Source: Burkholderiales bacterium
GTDB lineage: Bacteria; Pseudomonadota; Gammaproteobacteria; Burkholderiales; Burkholderiaceae_C
Length of the DNA stretch: 42,460 nucleotides
Assembly (NCBI GenBank): GCA_003963075.1
Contig: RXJV01000034.1
Location: 1-42,460 of the forward strand
Direction of reading: 5' to 3'
Positions 35,001 through 42,396 of this stretch are shown here, piece after piece. Numbering within the stretch: position 1 is the stretch's first letter; every line of letters begins with the position of its first letter. The translations under genes and the position numbers were made by a program. The notes beneath the pieces are model-generated. The model was not told the origin of the DNA. It made no database searches and was given only the letters and a program-made list of their open reading frames with translations.

Positions 35001-37964
35001 ATGGGAGAGCCTGTGTCGCGCTTACGGTACCGGTATGTGGGTCGCGCTTCGTTGCCGAGAGAGATGTCGGCCGAAGATGCGCGCCAGTATTGCTCGCTGA
35101 CCAAGCAGCAGATCCAGCAGATCCGCGACGCCAGCGGCCGCCAGGAAAAGAATGCGCTCGCACTGGCTGTCCAGGTCGTGAGCTTGATCAGCACCGGCAA
35201 GCAGCCCGAGAGGAAGGCAGCGCTGCCTCCTGCCCTGCTGAAGTACCTCTGCCAGGAACTCAACGTCTACCGCGTGGCGCCGTCCATTGCGGCATTGAAG
35301 ACGATCTACGACAGCGAACACATCCTGCGCCGGCATCGGGAGGTCGCCAGGAATATCGCGGGCTTCGAAGCTTTCGACGACGCCACCGAAGCCGAACTGC
35401 GCAAGACGCTGGCGCTGCGGGCCACAGACGCATCCTCCGTTGACGAGCTCTACACGTTGGCCGAGCAGTGGCTCTACGATCGCCAGCGCGTCATTCCCGG
35501 CGAGCGCGCCTTGCGGGACATCGCACGCGAGGCCTTCAAGGACGTCGAGGCGCTGGCTCTGCGCACGGTACGCGCAGCCGTCTCGCCATCGCGCTTGAAG
35601 ATGATCCTCAAGGTGATGTTCGAGGAGAGTCTGAAGCCGAAGGTCACCATCCTTGAGTGGCTGCGGCAGTCAGTCGGCAAGCACAACGTCAAGAACATGA
35701 ACAAGGTGTCGGCGCGCATCGAGTACCTGCGTGAACTCGGCGTCGACTCCTGGGACCTCAGCGCCATCTCCATCAACCGCGTCCGTGGGTTCGCGCTGAA
35801 CATCGTCCACCGGCCGCCGTCGGAATCTGCGCGCCGCGTCGAGGACACCCTGGCCGTCGAACTGGTCTGCTTCCTGAAGTACGTCTTGGCGGAGCTGAGC
35901 GATGAACAGGTCTACCGGTTCAACCGGCGCACCGGCGATCTGGTACGGTCCGGACGGAAGAATGTCCAGAAGAAACAGGCGGCCCAATCCACCGCCTTCC
36001 GCGAGTCCATGCAGGCCATGCGTGTCGTGGCCGGCGACACCAGCCAGACGCCCAGCCAGCGGCTGAAGGCCATCACCGAGATGATGGACGAGATGCTCGG
36101 CACGCCGTCCGTCAGCACCGCCGAGGTCGTGCGTGAAAGCATTGCCGGCAACGGCAGCCGCGTGAACACCTTGCTCAAGGACATCGAGTGCCTGGCGATC
36201 AACGGCGACGCAGACAGCAAAGACCTCAAGATCGTGCATGCCCTGCAGCAGCTCAAGGAGAGCGGCGCCAAGGAACTGCCCGCCGATTTCGACACCAGCA
36301 TCGTCGATCCGTCATGGATGCCCTACGTCACGGACACCGACCGGGTGCGCGCGCTAGATGCCTTCAAGGGTTACGCGACCACCCAAATCCGGCACGGCCT
36401 CATCGGCGGCCGGCTGCATGTGTCGCACAGCTCGAACTACCGCTCACACGACGAGATGCTGATTCCGCTCGCCGAGTGGGAAGCCAGCAAGGACACCATC
36501 TGCGAAAGCCTCGGCCTGCCCCGCGACGCCCATGAGTTCCTGGCACCTCACTACGAGCTGCTCAAGGAAGGCTTGCCCAAGATGGAGACCGAGATCCAAC
36601 GCGGCATCGTCGAGATCGACGACAAGGGTTCGGTGCGCATCGACAAGTTCCGGGCACTCGAAGATGACCCCGATCTGGTCAGCACCAAGCAGACGATGAG
36701 CAACATCATCGGGTCAGTTGAACTGCCCGACCTGATGCTGGAGATCGACAGCAAGACCAAGTTCAGCACCATCCTGCTGGGCCGCGAAGCCAACAGCGCC
36801 GACGAGCTCATCTCCCTGTACGGCGGACTGCTTGCGCATGGAACCGACGTCGACGCCAAGGGCGCCGCCGCCATGATTCCCGGCATCCGGCCCAGCGACA
36901 TCTCATCGGCCATGCGCTTGCTGGAGACGCCAGGCCGTCTGCGCGCTGCCAATGACGCCATCGTTGCCTTTCAGCAGTCCCACGCCATCGTCAAACTGTG
37001 GAGCGACGGCAAGAAGGCGTCGGCCGACATGATGAGTCTGGATGCCACCAAGCACCTGGCCCAGGCCCGCCAGGAGCCGCGGCGCAAGTCGCCGGCGGTT
37101 GGGCTTTACACGCACGTCTTGGGCAGCTACGCCATCATCCACGACATGCCGATCGTGCTGATGACGCGCCAGAACGGCCCGGCCGTCGAAGGCGTCGAGC
37201 GCTACAACACCGGCGAGGACCGCATCAAGGTCGAACTGTTGGCGGTCGACACCCACGGCTATACCTATCCCGCCATGTCGGTGGCCAAGCTGCTGCGTTT
37301 TGACCTGTGTCCGCAGCTCGCGGGCCTGCCCGACTGCAAGCTCTGGGTCCCTCGCGGCATCGAGATCCCCGAGTCGTTGGAGAAAGTGGTTCTCCCGACG
37401 ATCTCCGAGAAGGCTATCGTCGAAGCGTGGGATGGCATCCTGCGGCTGATCGCCTCGATCAAGTTGGGCAAGGTCAGCGTCTCCTGGGCCCTGGCCCGCA
37501 ACGGCAGCGCCGCGCGTGGCGCCGTTGTCCAGCGCGGCCTCGATCAGCTAGGCCGGCTGCTGCGGACCATCTTCCTGTGCGACTACATGACCAACCCGGA
37601 TTTCCGGCGCGAACTGCACACACTGCTGAACCGGGGCGAATCGGTCCACCAGCTGCAGCGTGCCATCCACTTCGGCCGCCTTGCCCCCGATCGCGGCCGA
37701 CGCTCCGACGAGCTCAAGACCATCTCCGGTGCCCATGCGCTGATGACCAACATGGTGATCGCCTTCAACACTGCGCACGAGGAGGAAGTGATCGCCAAGC
37801 TTCGGGCGGACGGGCTGCCCATCAGCGACGATCTGGTCCGGCACATCGGCCCTGTCTGGTTTGGCAACATCAACATGCGCGGGACCATGAGCTTCCGCGT
37901 CGAGCGCTACGCTGACATCCTTTTGAAACCCCGTGGCGGTGCTGCAAAAACAGCCCGGAAATAG
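35001..37964 (+). CDS. tnpA: Tn3-family transposase (IS1071-like, divergent)
   Basis: The 987-residue Tn3-family DDE transposase has catalytic residues Asp676 in SADMMSLDATKH, Asp750 in LAVDTHGYTYPAM and Glu880 in LLNRGESVHQL. It resembles the IS1071 transposase in its C-terminal half (motifs DMMS, VDTHGY, LCP.L, FVPRG/WVPRG, NRGE), but the N-terminal, repeat-binding half is much diverged, which fits the different terminal sequences. The reading frame is intact, so the element may still be active in trans. The ATG at 35001 gives a usual Tn3-family length. No tnpR or res site accompanies it. Confidence 0.94.
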   Translation: MGEPVSRLRYRYVGRASLPREMSAEDARQYCSLTKQQIQQIRDASGRQEKNALALAVQVVSLISTGKQPERKAALPPALLKYLCQELNVYRVAPSIAALKTIYDSEHILRRHREVARNIAGFEAFDDATEAELRKTLALRATDASSVDELYTLAEQWLYDRQRVIPGERALRDIAREAFKDVEALALRTVRAAVSPSRLKMILKVMFEESLKPKVTILEWLRQSVGKHNVKNMNKVSARIEYLRELGVDSWDLSAISINRVRGFALNIVHRPPSESARRVEDTLAVELVCFLKYVLAELSDEQVYRFNRRTGDLVRSGRKNVQKKQAAQSTAFRESMQAMRVVAGDTSQTPSQRLKAITEMMDEMLGTPSVSTAEVVRESIAGNGSRVNTLLKDIECLAINGDADSKDLKIVHALQQLKESGAKELPADFDTSIVDPSWMPYVTDTDRVRALDAFKGYATTQIRHGLIGGRLHVSHSSNYRSHDEMLIPLAEWEASKDTICESLGLPRDAHEFLAPHYELLKEGLPKMETEIQRGIVEIDDKGSVRIDKFRALEDDPDLVSTKQTMSNIIGSVELPDLMLEIDSKTKFSTILLGREANSADELISLYGGLLAHGTDVDAKGAAAMIPGIRPSDISSAMRLLETPGRLRAANDAIVAFQQSHAIVKLWSDGKKASADMMSLDATKHLAQARQEPRRKSPAVGLYTHVLGSYAIIHDMPIVLMTRQNGPAVEGVERYNTGEDRIKVELLAVDTHGYTYPAMSVAKLLRFDLCPQLAGLPDCKLWVPRGIEIPESLEKVVLPTISEKAIVEAWDGILRLIASIKLGKVSVSWALARNGSAARGAVVQRGLDQLGRLLRTIFLCDYMTNPDFRRELHTLLNRGESVHQLQRAIHFGRLAPDRGRRSDELKTISGAHALMTNMVIAFNTAHEEEVIAKLRADGLPISDDLVRHIGPVWFGNINMRGTMSFRVERYADILLKPRGGAAKTARK

Positions 37965-38021
37965 GGTATTCGTTTTGAGTCATTGTTTTTGGTGCAGAAA
38001 TGCGCACGCGTTCTATATGAA

Positions 38022-38082
38022 TCAATGACTTAGCGGTGTCGGTGCATTTCAAGGCATTTGGGTTCGGTGCGGAAATGCGTAT
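38022..38082. repeat. Repeated motifs at the right end of the second Tn3-type element
   Basis: TCAATGACTTAGC at 38022-38034 repeats exactly at 34954-34966 near the left end, in the same orientation. GGTGCGGAAATGCGTAT at 38066-38082 resembles GGTGCAGAAATGCGCAC at 37991-38007. These may be transposase-binding subsites or traces of nested ends. Confidence 0.5.
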
Positions 38083-38464
38083 CGCCTTTCCGGAAATGGA
38101 CCACCGCCGCGCGCCCTTGTGGGCCTTTGGCGCGAACCTCGGCCCCGGCAGATGATCCGTCCCTCACCCCGGGGTCGTGAGCGACGAAAACGCCGAAGCG
38201 CCGCTTTGGGTCGAGGCGCATCGTGCCGCACTGAGCACACGCAGCCGGTGCCATCGAGGTACCGCACTGCTGGCAAAACCGTGCCCCGGGCGGATTGATG
38301 CTGCGGCAACTCGGACACGACACGCCGTTGACGACCGGGGGCGGCGCAGGCGGCGGATTGCCGTAACCCCCCGCGGGGGGCGCGCCATAACCACCGCCAT
38401 GATGACCGCCACCGTGGTGACCGCCACCACGATGCCCGCCCAACAGCCGATCCAGGATACCCAT
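38030..38464 (-). CDS. His/Gly-rich zinc-ribbon protein, 3' part altered by transposon border
   Basis: The 144-residue frame begins MGILDRLLGG, followed by a His/Gly-rich stretch (residues 11-26, repeated HHGGG), a Pro-rich linker, a complete zinc ribbon (Cys50, Cys53, Cys64, Cys67) and the first half of a second ribbon (Cys76, Cys79). The second CxxC pair expected after about residue 90 is missing, and the last 20 or so residues are read from the right border of the Tn3-type element, so the C-terminus is probably not original. It follows the csoR gene by 50 bp on the same strand, so a link to metal handling is plausible but unproven. Confidence 0.65.
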   Translation of the reverse strand: MGILDRLLGGHRGGGHHGGGHHGGGYGAPPAGGYGNPPPAPPPVVNGVSCPSCRSINPPGARFCQQCGTSMAPAACAQCGTMRLDPKRRFGVFVAHDPGVRDGSSAGAEVRAKGPQGRAAVVHFRKGDTHFRTEPKCLEMHRHR

Positions 38465-38514
38465 GGTGCTTTCTCCTTCGAGGTTATTGCGTCGGGACCG
38501 CGCCTGCGGTCCCC

Positions 38515-38796
38515 CTACAAGTACTTGGTGACTTCCTTGAACTCGCGGATCAGGTCGTTCGCCGTCCGTGAGGGCTCGTGTGCCGCCTGCTCGAGACAGC
38601 GGTCGATGTGGTCGTGCACCAGCGTCTTCTTGGCGTTGGCGTTGGCGTTGGCGATGGCCCTCTCGACGGCTTGCATCTGCTGGGCGATGTCCAGGCATTC
38701 GCGGCCGTCTGCGAGCATCGTGACGATGCTGCGCAGATGCCCCTCGGCCCGCTTCAGCCGCTTGACGATGTCGGTGCGAATGACCGGGGTCTGCAT
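38515..38796 (-). CDS. CsoR/RcnR-family metal-responsive repressor
   Basis: The 93-residue all-helical DUF156 repressor binds DNA until a metal (Cu, Ni/Co or similar) is bound. The basic N-terminal helix is RTDIVKRLKRAEGHLRSIV. Probable ligands are Cys34 (GRECLDI), His63 and Cys67 (HDHIDRC), a Cys-His-Cys set as in copper-type CsoR; His61 could also take part. Between the ligands, the helix contains ANANANA, encoded by four tandem hexanucleotides (38630-38653), which appears to be an expansion relative to usual family members. A palindrome just upstream is a likely autoregulatory operator. Likely targets are itself, the zinc-ribbon gene and perhaps the CDF exporter gene. Confidence 0.92.
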   Translation of the reverse strand: MQTPVIRTDIVKRLKRAEGHLRSIVTMLADGRECLDIAQQMQAVERAIANANANAKKTLVHDHIDRCLEQAAHEPSRTANDLIREFKEVTKYL

Positions 38797-38802
38797 GGTA
38801 CT

Positions 38803-38821
38803 TATCCTGTGGTGGAGGATA
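38803..38821 (-). promoter_or_regulatory. Candidate CsoR operator
   Basis: TATCCT-GTGGTGG-AGGATA is a 6-bp inverted repeat around a G-rich centre, as in CsoR/RcnR/FrmR operators. It ends 7 bp upstream of the csoR start codon, so binding would block its own transcription. It also lies in the spacer shared with the divergent DUF4124 gene. Confidence 0.6.
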
Positions 38822-38885
38822 GGATGACATACACGAGCCAGCTGGGGTCGTATCGAAGCATCGGGCTCGGCTCATCGGAGGATCC

Positions 38886-39416
38886 ATGTCCCGCACGAGT
38901 CGCCCTTCGCAGACAGCTCGCCTTCTGGTCGGCGCGCTGCGGCTTCTGCGCAGCGTGCTGGCGGTTGCCGGCCTGGGCTGGGCGCTTGCCGCAATGCCGG
39001 CCGAGCGCACGCTATACAAGTCGGTGCTGCCGGACGGTCGCGTCGTCTATGGCGACGCACCGGACCCCCAGGCGCGTCGGCACGAGAAAATCAGTGTCGA
39101 GATCCATCCGGCGGACGCCGCCCAGACCGAAGCCGGGCTGCGGGCGCTGGCGATGACGCGCCAGCAGCTGCTGCGCGACTCCGAAGCGCGGGCGGCGCGG
39201 TTGCGCCAGCTCGAGCGGCAGATCGTCACCGCCTACGCCGAACTTCAGGCCGCAGAAGCCGAGCGCGAACGCGGCAGCGCGGTGCAGGAAGGCGACCGGC
39301 AGGGGCGGCGTTTTTCGGCCGCGTACCTGCAGCGTCAACGCACGCTCGAAGCAGCGGCGCTGCGGCAGCGGCGCAGCCTGGACGCGCTGCTGCGCGAACG
39401 CAGCGCACTGTTGTGA
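38886..39416 (+). CDS. DUF4124 domain-containing protein
   Basis: This 176-residue protein has an N-terminal hydrophobic segment (about residues 14-36, a signal peptide or anchor) after a basic start. A short DUF4124 domain follows (TLYKSVLPDGRVVYGDAPDP, about residues 42-61), then a long charged helix rich in Arg, Ala, Glu and Gln (about 85-176) that is likely coiled coil. DUF4124 proteins are envelope proteins of unknown function common in Burkholderiales. The ATG at 38886 has GGAGG seven bases upstream. It is divergent from csoR; no functional link is evident. Confidence 0.8.
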   Translation: MSRTSRPSQTARLLVGALRLLRSVLAVAGLGWALAAMPAERTLYKSVLPDGRVVYGDAPDPQARRHEKISVEIHPADAAQTEAGLRALAMTRQQLLRDSEARAARLRQLERQIVTAYAELQAAEAERERGSAVQEGDRQGRRFSAAYLQRQRTLEAAALRQRRSLDALLRERSALL

Positions 39417-39462
39417 CGGGGCTGGCGGCGCGGCCGCGCCGACGCGTCGTTTAGGGCCGGCG

Positions 39463-39972
39463 TCACAGCCGGCCCCGAGCCCGGTAAGCCTTTGGCAGCA
39501 CCCACCACAACAGCACGATCAACACCGCGATGCCACCGGCCGCGACGATGCCCACCCGGTGGCCGAACACCGCGGCCAGCACCAGTTGCGTCACCAGCAC
39601 CAGCGCAAGCGCCAGTGTGACCGAACCGACGATGATCTGGCGCGTGGCCAGCCGCTTGAAATGTGCGCGGTCGATCAGCGGTCGTATGACACGGTGCTGT
39701 ACGGCGGGTGCGCTCAGCATCACCAGGCTGGCCACCGCCAGCATGAAGGTCGCGATGAAGACGCCCTTCTCGGCCGCCACGGTGGCGGCAAAGCCACTGC
39801 TGAACGGCACCGTGATCAGGAAAGCCGACAGCAGCTGTGCGCTGGGCAGCAGCACGCGCAGCTCGCTCAGCATGTCGGTCAGGTCGCCTTCGTCGTTGTC
39901 TTCGCCGCCGGCAGCTGCGGCGTCGTTCAGCGCACTGGAACGCACGGGTGTGGGCTCGTTCGTTGTTGTCAT
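39463..39972 (-). CDS. Four-helix membrane protein (DUF6328-like)
   Basis: The 169-residue inner-membrane protein has a hydrophilic acidic N-terminus (about 1-40) followed by four hydrophobic segments near residues 45-62, 70-90, 112-135 and 140-160. The pattern LSELRVLLPSAQLLSAFLITVPFSSGF is typical of a small conserved bacterial family annotated as DUF6328 (from memory). Function is unknown. It lies divergent from the CDF exporter gene, with a 116- to 125-bp spacer, and convergent with the DUF4124 gene. Confidence 0.78.
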   Translation of the reverse strand: MTTTNEPTPVRSSALNDAAAAGGEDNDEGDLTDMLSELRVLLPSAQLLSAFLITVPFSSGFAATVAAEKGVFIATFMLAVASLVMLSAPAVQHRVIRPLIDRAHFKRLATRQIIVGSVTLALALVLVTQLVLAAVFGHRVGIVAAGGIAVLIVLLWWVLPKAYRARGRL

Positions 39973-40097
39973 GTCGTCTCCTGCCCTCGGCGGCTCCGCT
40001 GGCTGAACGCTTTTACCTGAAGCACAACGCCTTTGCGAAGGCTGCCACGAACTGGATTGCGCTGAGCGAGAGGCTCACCTCGCGCAGAATGCACCGG

Positions 40098-41021
40098 ATG
40101 AACGACACGACGCAGGCAAGCACTGTCCCTGACAAACCCGCCGGCACGGCCGCGGCGCGGCACCAGAAGAACCTCAGCTGGGCGCTGGCGCTGACATCGG
40201 CCTTCATGGCCATCGAGGTCGTGGGCGCGCTGTGGACCGGCAGCCTGGCGCTGCTGTCCGACGCCGCACACATGCTGACCGATGCCGGCGGGATGGCGCT
40301 GGCGCTGCTGGCCATCCGCTTCTCGGAGCGCCCGCGCACGCCGCAGAAGACCTACGGCTATGTGCGCATGGAAGTGCTGTCCGCGCTGACCAATGCCGTC
40401 GTGCTGCTGCTCTTGACGATCTACATCTTCTACGAGGCCTACCAGCGCTACCTGAATCCACCCGAGATTCTGGGCGTGCCGATGCTGGCGGTGGCCGCGG
40501 CCGGCCTGGTCGTCAACCTGATCAGCATGAAGCTGCTGGCGGCCGGCTCGAAGGAAAGCCTCAACGTGAAAGGCGCGTATTTCGAGGTGCTGGGCGACAT
40601 GCTGGGTTCGCTGGGCGTGCTGGCCGCCGCCACCATCATCATCTTCACCGGCTGGAAGCTCGCCGACCCGCTGATCGGCGCCGGCATCGGGCTGCTCATC
40701 ATCCCGCGCACCTGGGTCCTGCTCAAGCAGGCGATCCACATCCTGATGGAGGGCACGCCGCCGGAAGTCGACGTCGCGCTGCTCGAGCGCACGCTGCTCG
40801 CCATCCCCGGCGTGACGGCGGTCCGCGACCTGCATGTGTGGACCATCACCTCCGGATTGGATTCGATGAGCGGCCACCTCGTGGTCGATGGCAGCGCAGA
40901 CGCCAGGCTCGTGCTGGCCGCGGCGCGCGAGGCCATGACCGGCAAGTTCGGGCTGTCGCACACCACCATCGAGATCGAAGACGCAGAAAGCGCCGCGGCC
41001 GAAGGCGATCGGTCTGTCTAG
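40098..41021 (+). CDS. Cation diffusion facilitator (CDF) metal exporter, CzcD-like
   Basis: The 307-residue inner-membrane metal/proton antiporter probably exports Zn, Co, Ni or Cd. It has six predicted membrane spans within residues 28-205, the TM2 metal-site motif DAAHMLTDAGG, the TM5 site in GAYFEVLGDMLGS, and a cytoplasmic C-terminal domain with AVRDLHVWTITSGLDSMSGHLVV. The start at 40098 (MNDTTQ) or three codons upstream at 40089 are both possible. A CsoR-type repressor and a His-rich zinc-ribbon protein encoded 1.3-2 kb away suggest a small metal-homeostasis block, though orientation separates them. Metal specificity cannot be told from sequence. Confidence 0.92.
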   Translation: MNDTTQASTVPDKPAGTAAARHQKNLSWALALTSAFMAIEVVGALWTGSLALLSDAAHMLTDAGGMALALLAIRFSERPRTPQKTYGYVRMEVLSALTNAVVLLLLTIYIFYEAYQRYLNPPEILGVPMLAVAAAGLVVNLISMKLLAAGSKESLNVKGAYFEVLGDMLGSLGVLAAATIIIFTGWKLADPLIGAGIGLLIIPRTWVLLKQAIHILMEGTPPEVDVALLERTLLAIPGVTAVRDLHVWTITSGLDSMSGHLVVDGSADARLVLAAAREAMTGKFGLSHTTIEIEDAESAAAEGDRSV

Positions 41022-41034
41022 CTAAGCTAAGCTA

Positions 41035-41857
41035 GGGCCTGTTAACACTAATTGCGCGAAGGCGATGCCTCTGCGACAGTGAGTGCATGGAGATCACAGC
41101 AGCCCAATTCGAGTTGATTGAACACTGTCTGCCAAGGCAGCGCGGCAATGTCAGCCTGACGAATCTGCAGGTGCTCAACGCCATCCTGTATGTCGCTGAG
41201 CACGGCTGCAAATGGCGTGGGCTACCCAAGCGATTCGGCAACTGGCACACGATCTACACGCGCATGAGTCGTTGGGCAAAGTCCGGGGTGCTGGATCGCA
41301 CCTTCGAGCAGTTGCAGCGTGCTCAGGTCGTGCAGATCAAGATCGAGGCCGTGTCCCTGGACAGCACCAGCGTGAAGGTGCATCCGGACGGCACCGGTGC
41401 GCCCAAAAAAACGGTCCGCAGGCTATCGGCAAGTCCCGTGGTGGATGGAACACCAAGATCCACCTCGTCGCGGCGGACGCGCGCACGGCCATAACCTTCT
41501 CGCTGTCGCCTGGGCAAGCGCACGATGCCGTGGAGGGCCGTGAGCTGCTCAAGCGCTTGGGTGCTCCACACAGGCCGCTGCATCTCATCATGGATCGCGC
41601 CTACGAAGGCAACGAGACCCGGCAACTTGCGCTGGACTTGGGCTACACGCCGGTCGTGCCGCCCAAGAGCACCCGCGTTGAACCGTGGGAATACGACCGC
41701 GAGATGTACAGGCGCCGCAACGAGGTCGAGCGCCTGTTCCGCAGGCTCAAGGGATATCGCCGCATCTTCTCCAGGTTCGAGAAGCTCGACGTCATGTTCA
41801 TCGCCTTCATCTGCTTTGCTCTGATCGCAGATGGTCTGCGGTAGTGTTAACAGGCCC
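41035..41857 (+). mobile_element. IS5-family insertion sequence (IS427 group type)
   Basis: An 823-bp element is bounded by perfect 16-bp inverted repeats, GGGCCTGTTAACACTA at 41035-41050 and its complement at 41842-41857. The transposase is split into two frames, the usual IS427-group arrangement. CTAG occurs at both borders (41032-41035 and 41857-41860) and is the probable target duplication, overlapping the repeat by one base. It inserted just behind the CDF gene within a short GCTAA tandem repeat. Confidence 0.93.
41087..41844 (+). CDS. IS5-family transposase, two frames joined by -1 frameshifting
   Basis: The first frame (41087-41494) encodes the N-terminal domain starting MEITAAQFELIEHCLPRQRG, including NLQVLNAILYVAEHGCKWRGLP and the first catalytic Asp in AVSLDSTSVKVH. 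The second frame (open 41212-41844) supplies the rest: SRGGWNTKIHLVAADA, the second Asp in LIMDRAYEGNE, and the end of the DDE domain with RRNEVERLFRRLKGYRRI, which carries the Glu. A run of seven A at 41405-41411 lies where the frames must join, and the required shift is -1, so programmed slippage is likely. The fusion would be about 250 residues and appears intact. Confidence 0.9.
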
Positions 41858-41860
41858 TAG

Positions 41861-42365
41861 CCTCCGACAACTGGTTTACGGCGCAGCGCCCGAGCGCTGC
41901 GCCACTTCTTCAACTTGGCGGATTGTTGCAAAGCCCAGCAGCAGAACCAGAACCTCGCGAAGGCCAGCCTGCCAACCCGTTTGGCGACAGCCGATGTGGG
42001 AAGCCTTATGCCATTCGCATCAGTACGCTGCGATCGTTAGGCCTCGAATGCTTAACGTACAGAATTTTCCGTTTCTTGAGGGCACCCCTATGAGCGAACA
42101 CTGGCTTCATCCCGGCACGGCGTGCTCAACGGCGCTGCAGGCCGCAATCCCAATCATGGTCCGGTAGGTGAACGGGCTGGAAGGCTGGGTGACCCTCTCG
42201 CTTCGGTGGCGGTCGCGGGAAGACAATCGGCGGCATGAAAGTCGAAACCGAAGACGACAACGTCGTACTGACCGCGCGCCAACGCGAAGAAGCGCCCTAT
42301 GTCGTGCTGGTGGACGCGCTGGGCTCCCGCGGCGCTGCATACAACAGCCGTCACAAGCTGATCGT
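41861..42365. other. Scar between the IS5 element and the closing IS1071
   Basis: About 500 bp with no recognised complete gene. A perfect hairpin (10-bp arms GGCGCAGCGC and GCGCTGCGCC, loop CCGA) stands at 41880-41903 and may be an old terminator. The rest contains only short open frames, among them one beginning at 42235 that is cut by IS1071. Confidence 0.5.
41880..41903. terminator. Perfect G+C-rich hairpin
   Basis: GGCGCAGCGC-CCGA-GCGCTGCGCC is followed by ACTTCTTC, a weak T-containing tail. It could end transcription from the CDF gene or the IS5 transposase, but a true T-run is lacking. Confidence 0.45.
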
Positions 42366-42396
42366 GGGGTCTCCTCGTTTTCAGTGCAATAAGTGA
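42235..42396 (+). CDS. Short open frame truncated by IS1071, unknown
   Basis: A 53-codon frame starts MKVETEDDNVVLTARQREEA, continues through LVDALGSRGAAYNSRHKLIV and then reads into the IS1071 end, stopping at 42394. The first 43 or so residues look protein-like but I do not recognise the family. If real, it is the 5' end of a gene interrupted by IS1071; a weak GGGAAG lies about 20 bp upstream. Confidence 0.4.
   Translation: MKVETEDDNVVLTARQREEAPYVVLVDALGSRGAAYNSRHKLIVGSPRFQCNK

Larger units (their letters stand above)
34896..38088 (+). mobile_element. Second Tn3-family element, divergent IS1071-like (tnpA only)
   Basis: A Tn3-type transposase gene fills this segment with no resolvase or passenger gene. 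The left end GGGGTGATATCGGATTTCGT lies exactly where the SnoaL gene breaks and shares the GGGGT...TCG..TTTC.GTGCA pattern of the IS1071 end. A related but degraded sequence (reverse complement GGCGATACGCATTTCCGCAC) lies near 38065-38086, giving a size of about 3.19 kb, like IS1071. The right border is approximate and no 5-bp target duplication is seen (TTGTT on the left, TCCGG on the right). Confidence 0.65.

Noticed and set aside
42036-42056. GTTAGGC followed by GCTTAAC, resembling integron attC core sites
   Set aside because: The two cores occur in the wrong order for an attC site and no cassette gene or integrase is present.
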